Positions 36,564 through 46,507 of a stretch of 64,000 nucleotides of DNA are shown one piece after another. This stretch comes from Sorlinia euscelidii (GTDB lineage Bacteria; Pseudomonadota; Alphaproteobacteria; Acetobacterales; Acetobacteraceae). Where the stretch lies: the NCBI RefSeq assembly GCF_036452155.1, contig NZ_JAWJZY010000002.1; one strand, given 5' to 3'. The position numbers and the translations under genes were made by a program. Positions within the stretch are counted from its first letter, which is position 1, and each line of letters begins with the position of its first letter. The notes below the pieces were generated by a model. That model saw only the letters and a program-made list of their open reading frames with translations. It was not told the DNA's origin and did no database searches.

Positions 36564-39274
36564 ATGTTCGGATCTCTCGCCCGTGCGCTTTTTGGTACCG
36601 CAAATGAGCGTTCGCTCAAAGCCTTTCAGCGGCGTGTGCCCGAAATCAATGCCCTTGAGCCCCAGATGCAGGCCCTGAGTGACGACGCATTACGCGCCAG
36701 AACGGATGATTTCCGTGCGCGGATCGCCGCCGGGGAGGCGCCGTCAAAAATCCTGCCGGAAGCTTTCGCTGTCTGTCGCGAGGCGTCCCGGCGTGTGCTC
36801 GGCATGCGGCATTTTGATGTGCAACTCGTCGGCGGCATGGTGCTGGATGCCGGCAAAATTGCTGAAATGCGCACGGGTGAGGGCAAAACCCTTGTCGCAA
36901 CCCTCGCCGCTTACTTCAGCGCTTTGCAAGGCAAGGGTGTGCATGTCGTCACGGTCAATGATTACCTTGCGCGTCGCGATGCCGAGGAGATGGGCCGGCT
37001 CTATGGTTTTCTGGGCCTCAAAACCGGCGTGATCGTCTCCAACATGTCGGATGAGGAGCGTCGGGAAGCTTACGCGGCCGACGTCACATACGGCACAAAT
37101 AACGAGTTCGGCTTCGATTATCTGCGCGATAATATGAAGTATGGCCTCTCAGAGATGGTGCAGCGGCCATTTTATCATGCCATCGTCGATGAGGTGGATA
37201 GTATCCTGATTGACGAGGCCCGGACGCCCCTCATTATCTCCGGCCCGACCGACGACACGTCAGAACTTTACCGCGCCGTCGATGCGGTGGTCGCAGAACT
37301 GGTCAAATCAGCGCAGCATTATGAAAAAGATGAAAAAGCGCGTTCCGTCATTTTGACGGAGCAGGGCGCGGATGTGGTGGAAGAAGCGTTGCGCGATGCC
37401 GGTGTCCTGTCAGATGGCGGGTTGTATGACCTGCAGAACGTCGCGGTCACGCATCACGTGCAGCAATCCCTGCGGGCTTACACGCTCTATCAACGCGATG
37501 TCGAATATATCGTGCGGGATGGCAAAGTCGTCATTATTGACGAGTTTACCGGGCGCATGATGGATGGGCGGCGTTATTCCGACGGGCTGCACCAGGCGCT
37601 GGAGGCCAAGGAAAAAGTCGAAATCGAGCCGGAAAACCAGACTCTGGCCTCGATCACCTTCCAGAATTATTTCCGCCTCTATCCTAAATTATCGGGCATG
37701 ACCGGCACCGCCATGACGGAAGCGGATGAGTTTGCCGAGATCTACAAGCTCGATGTCGTGGAAATCCCGACCAATGTCCCGGTCGCCCGCATCGATACGG
37801 ATGATGAGATTTACATCACCGCGCGTGAGAAATTTGATGCGGTGGCTGATCTCATCTCCAAAGTCGCGGCGACGCGCCAGCCTGTCCTTGTCGGCACGAC
37901 ATCCATTGAAAAGAGTGAGCATCTCTCCGCCCTGCTCAAGAAACGCGGCGTGCCGCACCAGGTGCTGAATGCCCGTTTCCATGAAATGGAATCGCAGATC
38001 GTCGCGCAGGCCGGGGCGTCAGGCTCCATCACCATCGCCACCAACATGGCGGGGCGCGGAACGGATATTAAATTGGGCGGTAATGTCGAGATGCTGATCA
38101 AGCAGCAGATCGCCGCCATTGAAGATGAGGATGAACGCGCCGCGCGTGAGGCCGAATTGCGCGCCAAAGTGGCGGAGGACCATGAGCGCGTTAAATCTCT
38201 GGGGGGCTCTTCGTGATCGGCACGGAGCGCCATGAAAGCCGACGGATCGATAATCAGTTACGTGGACGTTCCGGCCGTCAGGGTGACCCGGGCTGCTCGC
38301 GCTTCTTCCTGTCGCTGGAAGATGACCTCATGCGCATTTATGGCGGCGAGAAAATGGGGTCACTCTGGAAGAAACTGGGCATGAAAGAGGGGGAGGCGAT
38401 TGTCCATCCCTGGCTCAATAAAGCGCTGGAACGTGCGCAGAAGAAAGTCGAGGCCCGCAATTTCGACCTGCGTAAAAATATCCTCAAATATGACGATGTG
38501 ATGAATGATCAGCGCAAGGAGGTTTATCAGCATCGGCGTGAATATATGGCGATGGAGGATGTCTCCAGCGTCATTGAGGAAATGCGCGCCCATGCGATTG
38601 AGGATGCGGTCGCGGCACGTATCCCTGAAAAATCCTTCCCTGAACAATGGGAAAGCGCGGATCTTGAGTCGGATCTTCATCAGCTTCTGGCGCTTGACGT
38701 CCCGGTTCAGAACTGGGCGCAGGAGGATGGGGTGGACCGCGATGTCGTTTCGGCACGTGTGGAGGAGCAGGCGACGCAATCCGCCGCTGCCCGCGCCGCC
38801 AATATCGGCCCCGCTTTAATGCGCAGTATCGAAAAGCAAGCTCTGCTGACGACATTTGACTCCGTCTGGAAGGAGCATCTCCATGCCCTTGACCAGATTC
38901 GTGAAGGGATCGGCCTCCGCGCCTATGGACAACGTGACCCGTTAAATGAATATAAGCATGAGGCTTTTAACCTCTTCTCCAATATGCTGGATGAGTTGCG
39001 GTATCGGACAACATCCACACTTTCCCGCATTGAAATCCTCTCCCCGCGTGAGGCGGAGGCTTTTGCGGAGACGCGACAGGACGTATTCGGCGCTCAGATG
39101 ACCTTTGCGCATGACGAGGTTATCGGGGTGGACGGCAATGTGGTGCCGCGGACGGATAAGGACCCGTCGCCCGAAATTTCGTCGTTCAACGCGATGGATG
39201 AAACGCCACGCAACGCGCCGTGCCCCTGCGGGTCCGGCAAGAAGTTCAAACATTGTCACGGTCGATTGGCGTGA
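36564..39274 (+). CDS. secA: Preprotein translocase ATPase SecA, frameshifted in this sequence
   Basis: The motor ATPase driving Sec export. Features: Walker A MRTGEGKTLV near residue 103, DEVDSILIDEARTPL near 209, IIDEFTGRMMDGRR, NMAGRGTDIKLGG, RIDNQLRGRSGRQGDPG, and a C-terminal zinc-binding CPCGSGKKFKHCH. ATG 36564 has AAGG seven bases upstream. The frame breaks after KSLGG at a G6 run (38201-38206); one more G restores KSLGGLFVIGTERHESRR and a protein of about 903 residues, the normal length. Because SecA is essential and the downstream part is perfectly conserved, the break is almost certainly a sequence error and not a real mutation. Confidence 0.95.
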
Positions 39275-39296
39275 CACGCTTAGCCCGGGGGTAAGA

Positions 39297-40046
39297 ATGG
39301 CCGGCCATTCACAATTTAAGAACATCATGCACCGCAAAGGTGCGCAGGATGCGAAACGCGCCAAGCAATTCGCGAAAGTCCTGCGCGAAATCACCGTCGC
39401 GGTGCGCTCCGGCTCGCCGGACCCCACGGCCAACCCGCGTCTGCGTGCGGCCATGACGGCCGGGCGTGAAATCAATATGCCGAAGGATAATATTGAGCGG
39501 GCCATCAAAAAAGCTTCCGGGGCCGGGGCAGGGGATGATTATACCGAAGTGCGTTATGAGGGTTACGGCCCGGCAGGCGTCGCCATCATTGTGGAAGGTC
39601 TGACGGATAATCGTAACCGCACAGCGAGTGAAGTGCGCGCCGCTTTCTCAAAACATGGTGGTTCCCTCGGGGAGAGTAATTCCGTCTCCTTCATGTTTGC
39701 GCATGTCGGAGTCATCAGCTTCCCCACTGACATCGCAAGTGAGGAGGAGATGCTGGATGCCGCGATTGAAGCGGGTGCCGACAATGTCCTGCTGACGGAA
39801 GACGGGCATGAAATCATCTGCGCGATGGAGAATTTCTTCGCCGTGCGCGACGCGCTTGAAACGCGTTTCGGGGAGCCGCAATCTGCGAAACTGGATTGGC
39901 GGCCGGAAAACAGCGTGGTGCTGAATGAGGAAACGGCGCGTTCCGTCCTGAAATTGATCGACGTGTTGGAAGATAACGACGATGTGCAGGCGGTTTATGC
40001 CAATTTTGACCTCCCGGACGATGTTGCACGGGCCCTGGCTGCCTGA
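39297..40046 (+). CDS. yebC: YebC/PmpR family protein
   Basis: A 249-residue member of the YebC/TACO1 family, involved in translation of difficult sequences or in transcriptional control. The N-terminus AGHSQFKNIMHRKGAQD is diagnostic, followed by INMPKDNIERAIKKASG and YEGYGPAGVAIIVE. I set the start at ATG 39297, preceded by GGGGGTAAG; the open frame extends further upstream inside secA, but that part is not conserved in the family. It is immediately followed by ruvC (TGA-ATG), the common neighbour. Confidence 0.95.
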   Translation: MAGHSQFKNIMHRKGAQDAKRAKQFAKVLREITVAVRSGSPDPTANPRLRAAMTAGREINMPKDNIERAIKKASGAGAGDDYTEVRYEGYGPAGVAIIVEGLTDNRNRTASEVRAAFSKHGGSLGESNSVSFMFAHVGVISFPTDIASEEEMLDAAIEAGADNVLLTEDGHEIICAMENFFAVRDALETRFGEPQSAKLDWRPENSVVLNEETARSVLKLIDVLEDNDDVQAVYANFDLPDDVARALAA

Positions 40047-40553
40047 ATGACGCGACTGATCGGCATTGACCCCGGACTACGCTTTACGGGCTGGGGCATT
40101 ATCGATGTTGAGGGCAACCACATGCGCCACGTGGCTTCCGGCGTGATTGGCAGTGACGGCGATGAATCCGTTCCGCATCGCCTGTGTGAGCTCCATGGCG
40201 CTTTGACGGCTCTTATCAGGGAGTATAATCCTCAGGAAGCCGCGGTGGAGGAGACGTACGTTAATCGCAATGGCGCTTCCACCCTCAAACTTGGCTATGC
40301 GCGCGGCGTTGCACTTTTAGTGCCGGCCTATGAGGGTTTATTTGTGGCGGAATACGGTGCCAAGCAAGTCAAAAAATCTGTCGTGGGCACGGGTGCCGCC
40401 ACGAAGGAACAGGTGACCCTCATGATCACGCGTCTCCTGCCCGGTGCCATCATTAAAAAAGCAGATGCGTCGGATGCGCTGGCCGTGGCCATCTGCCACG
40501 CCCATCATCGCGCAAGCCACGCCGCCTACGCCCGAGGAAGGCGCATGGCATGA
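40047..40553 (+). CDS. ruvC: Holliday junction resolvase RuvC
   Basis: A 168-residue endonuclease that cuts Holliday junctions during recombination repair. It has IGIDPGLRFTGWG with the first catalytic Asp, AVEETYVNRN with the Glu, and KKADASDALAVAICH with the C-terminal acidic pair. It begins directly after the yebC stop and its own stop overlaps ruvA by four bases. Confidence 0.97.
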   Translation: MTRLIGIDPGLRFTGWGIIDVEGNHMRHVASGVIGSDGDESVPHRLCELHGALTALIREYNPQEAAVEETYVNRNGASTLKLGYARGVALLVPAYEGLFVAEYGAKQVKKSVVGTGAATKEQVTLMITRLLPGAIIKKADASDALAVAICHAHHRASHAAYARGRRMA

Positions 40554-41152
40554 TCGGACGCCTCGTCGGACATGTCGTCGCAACGGAGCTTGATCACTGC
40601 CTGATCGATGTTCATGGCGTCGGATATCTCGTCTCCGCATCCAGCCCGACCTTGTCGCAGTTACCGCCGTCATCCGAGAAGGCGACGCTGCTGATTGAGA
40701 CGCATGTGCGCGAGGATGCGATCCAGCTTTTCGGCTTTGCTTCGCAAGGGGAGCGCGCCTGGTTCCGCACCTTGACGACCGTGCAGGGTGTGGGGTCGAA
40801 GGTCGCGCTCGCGATCCTTTCCGTCTGCCCGCCAGAGGCCCTGCCGCTGATCATCGCCAGTGGCGATAAAGCTCAGCTCGCCCGCGCAACCGGGGTCGGG
40901 CCGCGACTGGCAAGCCGCATTATTTCCGAGCTCTCGGCAAAAACGGCAAATCTGCCAGATTCCGCGTCGGTCGCAAACCCGGCAGCGTCAGGCGTATCCT
41001 CCTCTCTTGAGGGTGACGCCATGACGGCTTTGGAAAGCCTCGGTTTCCGTCGCGTGGAAGTCTGGGATGTCCTGACCCGCATCATCAAAACCCATGAAGG
41101 GGCGAATCTGGAGAAAATCCTGGGGCTGACGTTGAAAGAACTCGGACGATGA
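40550..41152 (+). CDS. ruvA: Holliday junction branch migration protein RuvA
   Basis: A 200-residue DNA-binding subunit that holds the junction and loads RuvB. The N-terminal OB fold starts MIGRLVGHVV; helix-hairpin-helix motifs appear as LTTVQGVGSKVAL and ATGVGPRLASRI; the C-terminal domain III (ALESLGF, then LKELGR) contacts RuvB. ATGA overlaps with both neighbours indicate a translationally coupled ruvCAB operon. Confidence 0.97.
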   Translation: MIGRLVGHVVATELDHCLIDVHGVGYLVSASSPTLSQLPPSSEKATLLIETHVREDAIQLFGFASQGERAWFRTLTTVQGVGSKVALAILSVCPPEALPLIIASGDKAQLARATGVGPRLASRIISELSAKTANLPDSASVANPAASGVSSSLEGDAMTALESLGFRRVEVWDVLTRIIKTHEGANLEKILGLTLKELGR

Positions 41153-42210
41153 GCGCCCCGGAGGACCGGATCCTCGACCCTGAACGAAAAGAGGATGATT
41201 TTTCCGAGAGCACGCTCCGGCCGCAAACGCTTGACGACTTTACCGGCCAGCGCGCCAGTCGTGAAAATCTTTCCGTCTTTATCCAGGCGGCAAAAGCGCG
41301 GGGTGATGCGCTGGATCATGTGCTTCTCCACGGCCCGCCGGGGTTGGGTAAAACCACCCTTGCCCAGATCGTCGCACGGGAGTTGGGGGTCGGTTTCAGG
41401 GCGACATCCGGGCCGGTCATTCAACGGATCGGGGATCTCGCTGCTATTCTAACAAATCTCCAGCCGCGCGACGTGCTCTTCATTGATGAAATTCACCGCC
41501 TGCAGCCAGCGATCGAAGAAATCCTCTATCCCGCCATGGAGGATTACCAACTCGATCTGATCATCGGCGAGGGGCCCGCGGCGCGGTCCGTGCGGATTGA
41601 CCTGCCGCCTTTTACGCTGGTCGCTGCCACGACGCGTGCCGGATTACTGGCCACGCCCCTTCGGGATCGCTTCGGCATTCCGTTGCGGCTGATCTTTTAT
41701 TCACCGGAGGAACTGCGTGCGATCGTCAGTCGCGGTGCGGCGCGCCTCGGTGTTAATCTGACGGAAGACGGCGCCGCGGAAATCGCCCGTCGCTCACGCG
41801 GGACGCCGCGCATTGCTGGACGCCTGCTGCGCCGCGTGCGGGATTTCGCGGCTGTGGGGGCACCGCGAGACCGTGCCATAACGCGGGAAATGGCGGATGC
41901 GGCCCTCACGCGGCTTGAGGTCGACCCTATAGGGCTGGACGCGATGGACCGGCGTTATCTGATGCGGATTGCGACATTTCATCATGGTGGGCCGGTCGGT
42001 ATTGAAACACTTGCCGCCGCCTTGTCCGAGGCGCGCGACAGTCTTGAAGATGTTGTTGAGCCCTATTTAATTCAGGAGGGATTGATCATGCGCACTTCGC
42101 GGGGGCGCGTCCTGGGTGAACGGGGATGGGCGCATCTCGGCCTGAAGCCGCCCCAGAATGCCGTGATGCAAAGTGACCTCCCGCTTGATGGATCCATTGA
42201 TGCGCCATGA
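41149..42210 (+). CDS. ruvB: Holliday junction helicase RuvB
   Basis: A 353-residue AAA+ motor for branch migration. Motifs: LRPQTLDDFTGQ, Walker A HGPPGLGKTTLAQI, Walker B VLFIDEIHRL, sensor 1 LVAATTRAGLL, arginine finger in PLRDRFGI, and the winged-helix end TSRGRVLGERGW. Length is normal. The last 11 bases overlap the start of ybgC. Confidence 0.97.
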   Translation: MSAPEDRILDPERKEDDFSESTLRPQTLDDFTGQRASRENLSVFIQAAKARGDALDHVLLHGPPGLGKTTLAQIVARELGVGFRATSGPVIQRIGDLAAILTNLQPRDVLFIDEIHRLQPAIEEILYPAMEDYQLDLIIGEGPAARSVRIDLPPFTLVAATTRAGLLATPLRDRFGIPLRLIFYSPEELRAIVSRGAARLGVNLTEDGAAEIARRSRGTPRIAGRLLRRVRDFAAVGAPRDRAITREMADAALTRLEVDPIGLDAMDRRYLMRIATFHHGGPVGIETLAAALSEARDSLEDVVEPYLIQEGLIMRTSRGRVLGERGWAHLGLKPPQNAVMQSDLPLDGSIDAP

Positions 42211-42619
42211 ATTTTCCATTCGTATTTATTATGAAGACACTGACGCGGCAGGGATTGTCTATCACGCGCGCTATCTGCATTTCGCCGATCGTGCGCGGAC
42301 GGAGCTTCTGCGCCAGAATGGGATTTCCCTCCAGCAACTGGCGGAGGAGGAAGGACGTGTCTTTCTCGTGCGCAGCCTGACCGTCCATTACAGGAAACCG
42401 ATTTTCCTTGATGATGAGATCACTGTCTGCTCTGAAGAAATGGAAACTTCCATCTCGCGATCGATTATAAGGCAGGTGATTGAGCGCAATGGCGAGGAAT
42501 GCGCACGGCTGGAAGTTGAGCTTGTCTGCCTTGATCGCGCCACGAACCGGCCCGGGCGTTTTCCGCCTCAGATTGTCTCGGCATTAGGTGCGTATCGCGC
42601 GACGCATCTCGCCAGGTGA
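42200..42619 (+). CDS. ybgC: Tol-Pal associated acyl-CoA thioesterase YbgC
   Basis: A 139-residue hot-dog thioesterase of the YbgC/4-hydroxybenzoyl-CoA thioesterase family. YYEDTDAAGIVYHARYLHF contains the catalytic Asp and the family's first helix. I chose ATG 42200, the third candidate, because homologues begin close to this point and it has a GGAT site nearby; GTG 42173 and ATG 42188 are in the same frame. It is the first gene of the Tol-Pal block, as in many proteobacteria. Confidence 0.92.
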   Translation: MRHEFSIRIYYEDTDAAGIVYHARYLHFADRARTELLRQNGISLQQLAEEEGRVFLVRSLTVHYRKPIFLDDEITVCSEEMETSISRSIIRQVIERNGEECARLEVELVCLDRATNRPGRFPPQIVSALGAYRATHLAR

Positions 42620-42709
42620 CGCGGACGGCAAATCATCGTAAAGAAAGCAAAATCAGGGCGCGAGTCCTGAGGTGTATACGGGGAAAAAGGCTTCCCCAGG
42701 GAGGTTGGA

Positions 42710-43426
42710 TTGGATCGTACGGTAGATACAGCAAATCTGGGGGCGCAAGCGATCAACCTGTCCCCGTTGCACCTTTTTATGCACGCATCCATCGTCGTGC
42801 AGCTTGTCATTCTGGGGCTCGTTTTCTGCAGCGCCTTTGTCTGGGCCGTCATTATTGAAAAATATATGTCGGTCCGGCGCGTCAATCGTGAAGCGGACGC
42901 TTTTGAGGAGCGCTTTTGGTCCGGCGGCAGTCTCGACGATATCTATGAAGCGGAGGGGGCAAAACCCTCCAACCCCATGGCGGCCGTCTTCGGCGCGGCG
43001 ATGGGGGAGTGGCGACGCTCCGCCCGGATCAACGGTGCGGATATGAGCCGTGGCGGCGTGCGGGAACGTGTTGATCGCGCCATCACCATCACCGTCACGC
43101 GGGAAATGGATCGTCTCGGCAAGCGGCTGATCGCGCTGGCGACAATCGGCCCGGTTGCGCCTTTTATCGGCTTGTTCGGGACGGTTTGGGGCATCATGCA
43201 CGCATTCGGGTCCATCGCCGCGCAGCACAATACCAACCTCGCCGTCGTCGCGCCGGGTATCTCCGAAGCCCTTTTCGCCACGGCGATCGGGCTCCTGACG
43301 GCCATTCCGGCTTATGTCGCCTATAACGTGACCAGCGGCGCTCTGGACCTTTTTGCTGAGCGTCTCAATTCCTTCGGGATTGAGTTTGCCGCAATCCTGT
43401 CCCGTCAGTCAGAAGAGCGGAGCTGA
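42710..43426 (+). CDS. tolQ: Tol-Pal system membrane protein TolQ
   Basis: A 238-residue inner-membrane proton-channel subunit of the MotA/TolQ/ExbB family, which with TolR energises TolA to constrict the outer membrane at division. Three membrane helices are visible: VVQLVILGLVFCSAFVWAVI, then two in the C-terminal part around IGPVAPFIGLFGTVWGIM and LFATAIGLLTAIPAYVAY. The start is TTG with GGAG five bases upstream, an uncommon initiator. Confidence 0.95.
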   Translation: MDRTVDTANLGAQAINLSPLHLFMHASIVVQLVILGLVFCSAFVWAVIIEKYMSVRRVNREADAFEERFWSGGSLDDIYEAEGAKPSNPMAAVFGAAMGEWRRSARINGADMSRGGVRERVDRAITITVTREMDRLGKRLIALATIGPVAPFIGLFGTVWGIMHAFGSIAAQHNTNLAVVAPGISEALFATAIGLLTAIPAYVAYNVTSGALDLFAERLNSFGIEFAAILSRQSEERS

Positions 43427-43429
43427 GTC

Positions 43430-43864
43430 ATGGGCATGCCATCTGCCGGAGGGTCGCGGCGGGGGCGGCGCTTTCGTCCCAGCGCGGAAATCAACGTCAC
43501 CCCGCTTGTCGACGTCATGCTGGTGCTGCTCATCATCTTCATGGTGACAGCGCCGATGCTGACGAGCGGCATCAACGTCGATCTGCCGAAATCCAGCGCC
43601 GCGCCGCATAATGTCGATGTCAAACCCGTCAATGTCTCCGTCAAGGAGGATGGGACGATCTATCTGGATGACCATCCCGTGGCGGAGCAGGATCTCGTCG
43701 CGCAATTGCGTGAGCGGGTGCATGACGACCAGCAGCAACGCATTCATGTAAGGGGGGATCTGCGGCTGAGTTACGGCCAGGTGGCCCGTATCATGGCCAT
43801 GATTGCGGGGGCCGGTTTCAAACGCATCGCGCTTGACACGCGGGAACAGCCGGCGGGCCAATAG
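43430..43864 (+). CDS. tolR: Tol-Pal system protein TolR
   Basis: A 144-residue ExbD/TolR protein with a single membrane helix (PLVDVMLVLLIIFMV) carrying the conserved proton-translocating Asp, and a periplasmic domain. It begins three bases after tolQ, preceded by GGAG. Confidence 0.95.
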   Translation: MGMPSAGGSRRGRRFRPSAEINVTPLVDVMLVLLIIFMVTAPMLTSGINVDLPKSSAAPHNVDVKPVNVSVKEDGTIYLDDHPVAEQDLVAQLRERVHDDQQQRIHVRGDLRLSYGQVARIMAMIAGAGFKRIALDTREQPAGQ

Positions 43865-43878
43865 GGAAGGGGTCGACA

Positions 43879-44874
43879 TTGCACCGTCCTCTCTCTGCGG
43901 ATACGCGGCGTTTCCGGCGTTCAGCTGTGGCGTCCGGGTTGCTGCATCTTGGCGTGATCCTCTGGATTGTCATCCATATGCATGGGTCCGTCCCGCCGGA
44001 GCCACCCCCACTTGACTCCGTCGATGTCACGCTGGATGTGGATGCGCCACCGTCGATCCCGCATAAGTCCGATCAGCTTTCGAAAGAGAAGTCGCCCGCC
44101 CCTGCGCTCGTGATGGAGGATGCGCCGCCCGCGCCGGACGTGCCGAAAGACGTGCCGAATGAGGAGCCGCCGCCCGCCCCGCCACCGCCGCCGCCCATCC
44201 CTCCCGCGGCGACAAGTGACGCGCAGACATTGCCGGAGCTTAAACCGATGGAAAAGCTCCCGGATGACGATGCGGAGCCGATCAAGACTGTCCCGACGCC
44301 GCCTGCACCACCATCCGCAGCGCATCAGGTGGTGCCGCCTCAGGCCCTGACCCGCAAGGACGTCGCGCCGCCCAAAATTTACCAGCCATCGCACATCGCG
44401 CAGCCCAATGTGACGAAGAAAATGCAGACGGATTCCCATTCCCTGCTTTCAACACTTGATGCGTTCCGCGTTGATCAGAAGCAAACCCACCCGCCTAAGG
44501 CGCGTGCCAATCCGAAACAGGGTGGTGCCCCGAAGGGGGCTGGCGCGCCGGAAGGGGATATCACCAGCGCCTTGACGCCGACGCAGCGCGGGGCCATCGG
44601 GCAGGGCGTGCGACGGTGCTATACGCAGGATACAGCCGCGCAGAATTACGCCAGTTTTTCCGCCGCGTTGGAAATCACCGTGGATGCGCAGGGCGTTGCG
44701 CGTCGCGCGGAATTATCTGCCGATACAATCCGGCGGGCGGAGTCAGATCCTGTCTTTCAGGTTTTTGCTGAGCGCGCGCGTCAGGCTGTTTTAAGCCCGA
44801 CTTGTGCCAAGCTGCGTCTGCCGCCGCAAATGCTCGGGGATGTGCATCGGTTGAAGTTCATTTTTAGGCCGTAA
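43879..44874 (+). CDS. tolA: Tol-Pal bridging protein TolA
   Basis: A 331-residue protein linking the inner-membrane TolQR motor to TolB/Pal. One N-terminal membrane helix (VASGLLHLGVILWIVIH), a long Pro/Glu/Asp-rich periplasmic stalk (PPPAPPPPPPIPP), and a C-terminal TonB/TolA-like domain with a Cys pair (VRRCYTQ and SPTCAKL). It starts with TTG after a G-rich site. The Pro-rich rather than Ala/Lys-rich helical stalk is common in alphaproteobacteria. Confidence 0.88.
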   Translation: MHRPLSADTRRFRRSAVASGLLHLGVILWIVIHMHGSVPPEPPPLDSVDVTLDVDAPPSIPHKSDQLSKEKSPAPALVMEDAPPAPDVPKDVPNEEPPPAPPPPPPIPPAATSDAQTLPELKPMEKLPDDDAEPIKTVPTPPAPPSAAHQVVPPQALTRKDVAPPKIYQPSHIAQPNVTKKMQTDSHSLLSTLDAFRVDQKQTHPPKARANPKQGGAPKGAGAPEGDITSALTPTQRGAIGQGVRRCYTQDTAAQNYASFSAALEITVDAQGVARRAELSADTIRRAESDPVFQVFAERARQAVLSPTCAKLRLPPQMLGDVHRLKFIFRP

Positions 44875-44908
44875 TCTTCGGCCAGGATCATTGACGGAGG
44901 AGCTTGAT

Positions 44909-46270
44909 ATGCGTGGCACTGATATGTTCATTGGTGATGACGAGGCTGAAAGCCTGCGCCAGTTCCTCCTCTCTCGTCGGACAGCGCTTGGCATGGGGGT
45001 GGCCGCGATCAGCCTTTCCGCCCTCTCACCCCGTTCTGGCTTTGCGCAAGGTTCAGGCCAGTCGGGCGCCGCCATCACGGTCGATCAGGCCCGCTCTGCC
45101 CCGATCCCCATTGGCATTCCCAGCTTCGGACCCGGCCTGGGTGCGCAGATCAGCGAGGTTATCGCCGCGGATCTGGGCAATACGGGGCTTTTCAAGGTGC
45201 TGGCCTCGTCCCCCGGCGCACCTGACTTCGACATGCTGAAAAGCGAGGGTGCGCGCGCCGCTGTCAGTGGCAATGTATTGGGGAGCGGCGATGTGCAGGT
45301 TGAGATGCGCCTTTGGGACGTCCTGACCGGCGGGCAAATCCAGGGCACGCGTTATTCCGCCAATCGGGCGAACTGGCGCCGCATCGCACATATCATTGCG
45401 GACGTCATTTACGAGCGTCTGGTGGGTGAAAAAGGGTATTTCGACACGCGCATTGCTTATATTTCCCGCACGGGTCCGGGGCGTCAGCTGACGACGCGGC
45501 TGGCCATTATGGATCAGGATGGGGAGAACGCGCATATTCTGACTCAGGGACGGTGGCTGACCTTGACACCACGATTTGACCCGCGACAGGATCGCCTCGC
45601 TTTTATGTCGTACGCCAATAACCGCCCGCGCGTTTATCTTTTTGACATTAAGTCGGCGCAGCAGAGATTGCTCGGCGAATTTCATGGTATCTCCTTTGCG
45701 CCGCGTTTCTCTCCCGATGGTCATCAGGTTGTGCTGTCTGCTACACGGGCGGGCGGTTCTGATATCTGGGTGGTTGATCTCGCTTCCGGCGTGAAACGGC
45801 AGATCACCAGTTCAGGCGCGATTGATACGAGCCCCTGTTTCAGCCCCGATGGCACGCAGATTGTCTTTAACTCGGATCGCGGCGGGTCGCCCCAGCTTTA
45901 TATCATGAGCGCATCCGGCGGTAATGCGCGGCGAATTTCCTACGGTCAGGGGAGTTACGGCTCCCCCGTCTGGTCGCCGCGCGGGGATGTGATTGCCTTC
46001 AGCCGTATCGCCAATGGCAGTTTCTCCCTTGGTGTGATGGGGCCGGATGGTGGGGGTGAACGTATCCTGACAGAGGGCTTTACGGTTGAAAGCCCCACAT
46101 TCTGCCCGAATGGGCGCGTGCTGGCTTATTGCCGCCAGACGCGGGCCGGACATCGCGGCGCAGGTTTTTCAACGATGATCGACACAATCGATATTACCGG
46201 TTTTCATGGACGGACGATTCCAACGCGCACCGGTGCGTCGGACCCGGCCTGGTCACCTTATAACGGTTAA
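44909..46270 (+). CDS. tolB: Tol-Pal periplasmic beta-propeller TolB
   Basis: A 453-residue periplasmic protein: an N-terminal anticodon-binding-like domain followed by a WD40-like propeller with repeated FSPDG, WSP and DIWVVDL motifs. I chose ATG 44909 because GGAGG lies eight bases upstream; a TTG at 44891 is less likely. The export signal is odd: SRRTALGMGVAAISLSAL resembles a twin-arginine signal rather than a Sec signal, although it sits about 25 residues in. Neighbours are tolA and pal. Confidence 0.93.
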   Translation: MRGTDMFIGDDEAESLRQFLLSRRTALGMGVAAISLSALSPRSGFAQGSGQSGAAITVDQARSAPIPIGIPSFGPGLGAQISEVIAADLGNTGLFKVLASSPGAPDFDMLKSEGARAAVSGNVLGSGDVQVEMRLWDVLTGGQIQGTRYSANRANWRRIAHIIADVIYERLVGEKGYFDTRIAYISRTGPGRQLTTRLAIMDQDGENAHILTQGRWLTLTPRFDPRQDRLAFMSYANNRPRVYLFDIKSAQQRLLGEFHGISFAPRFSPDGHQVVLSATRAGGSDIWVVDLASGVKRQITSSGAIDTSPCFSPDGTQIVFNSDRGGSPQLYIMSASGGNARRISYGQGSYGSPVWSPRGDVIAFSRIANGSFSLGVMGPDGGGERILTEGFTVESPTFCPNGRVLAYCRQTRAGHRGAGFSTMIDTIDITGFHGRTIPTRTGASDPAWSPYNG

Positions 46271-46507
46271 GATTTTCGGACAGGAAGCGGCGCATTTTCT
46301 GGGGAACCCGCCAATACTCCATTAAGGTTTCTCAGGTGGTTCCGTGGGAACTTGACCGCCTCCGAGAAGTTTGATTATGGAAGAATTGGACGCTTTATGT
46401 CCAAAAAACGCTGCGCGATGGGGTTTGAATTCATCCCTCATCCTAGTAGTCGATCCGTTTATCTGGTTCGGACCTGATGTCAGGCCGGCCTTTCAGGATG
46501 GCATATT

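Noticed and set aside
39105..39296. N-terminal extension of YebC inside secA
   Set aside because: YebC proteins begin at MAGHSQFK; the upstream residues are out-of-frame secA sequence.
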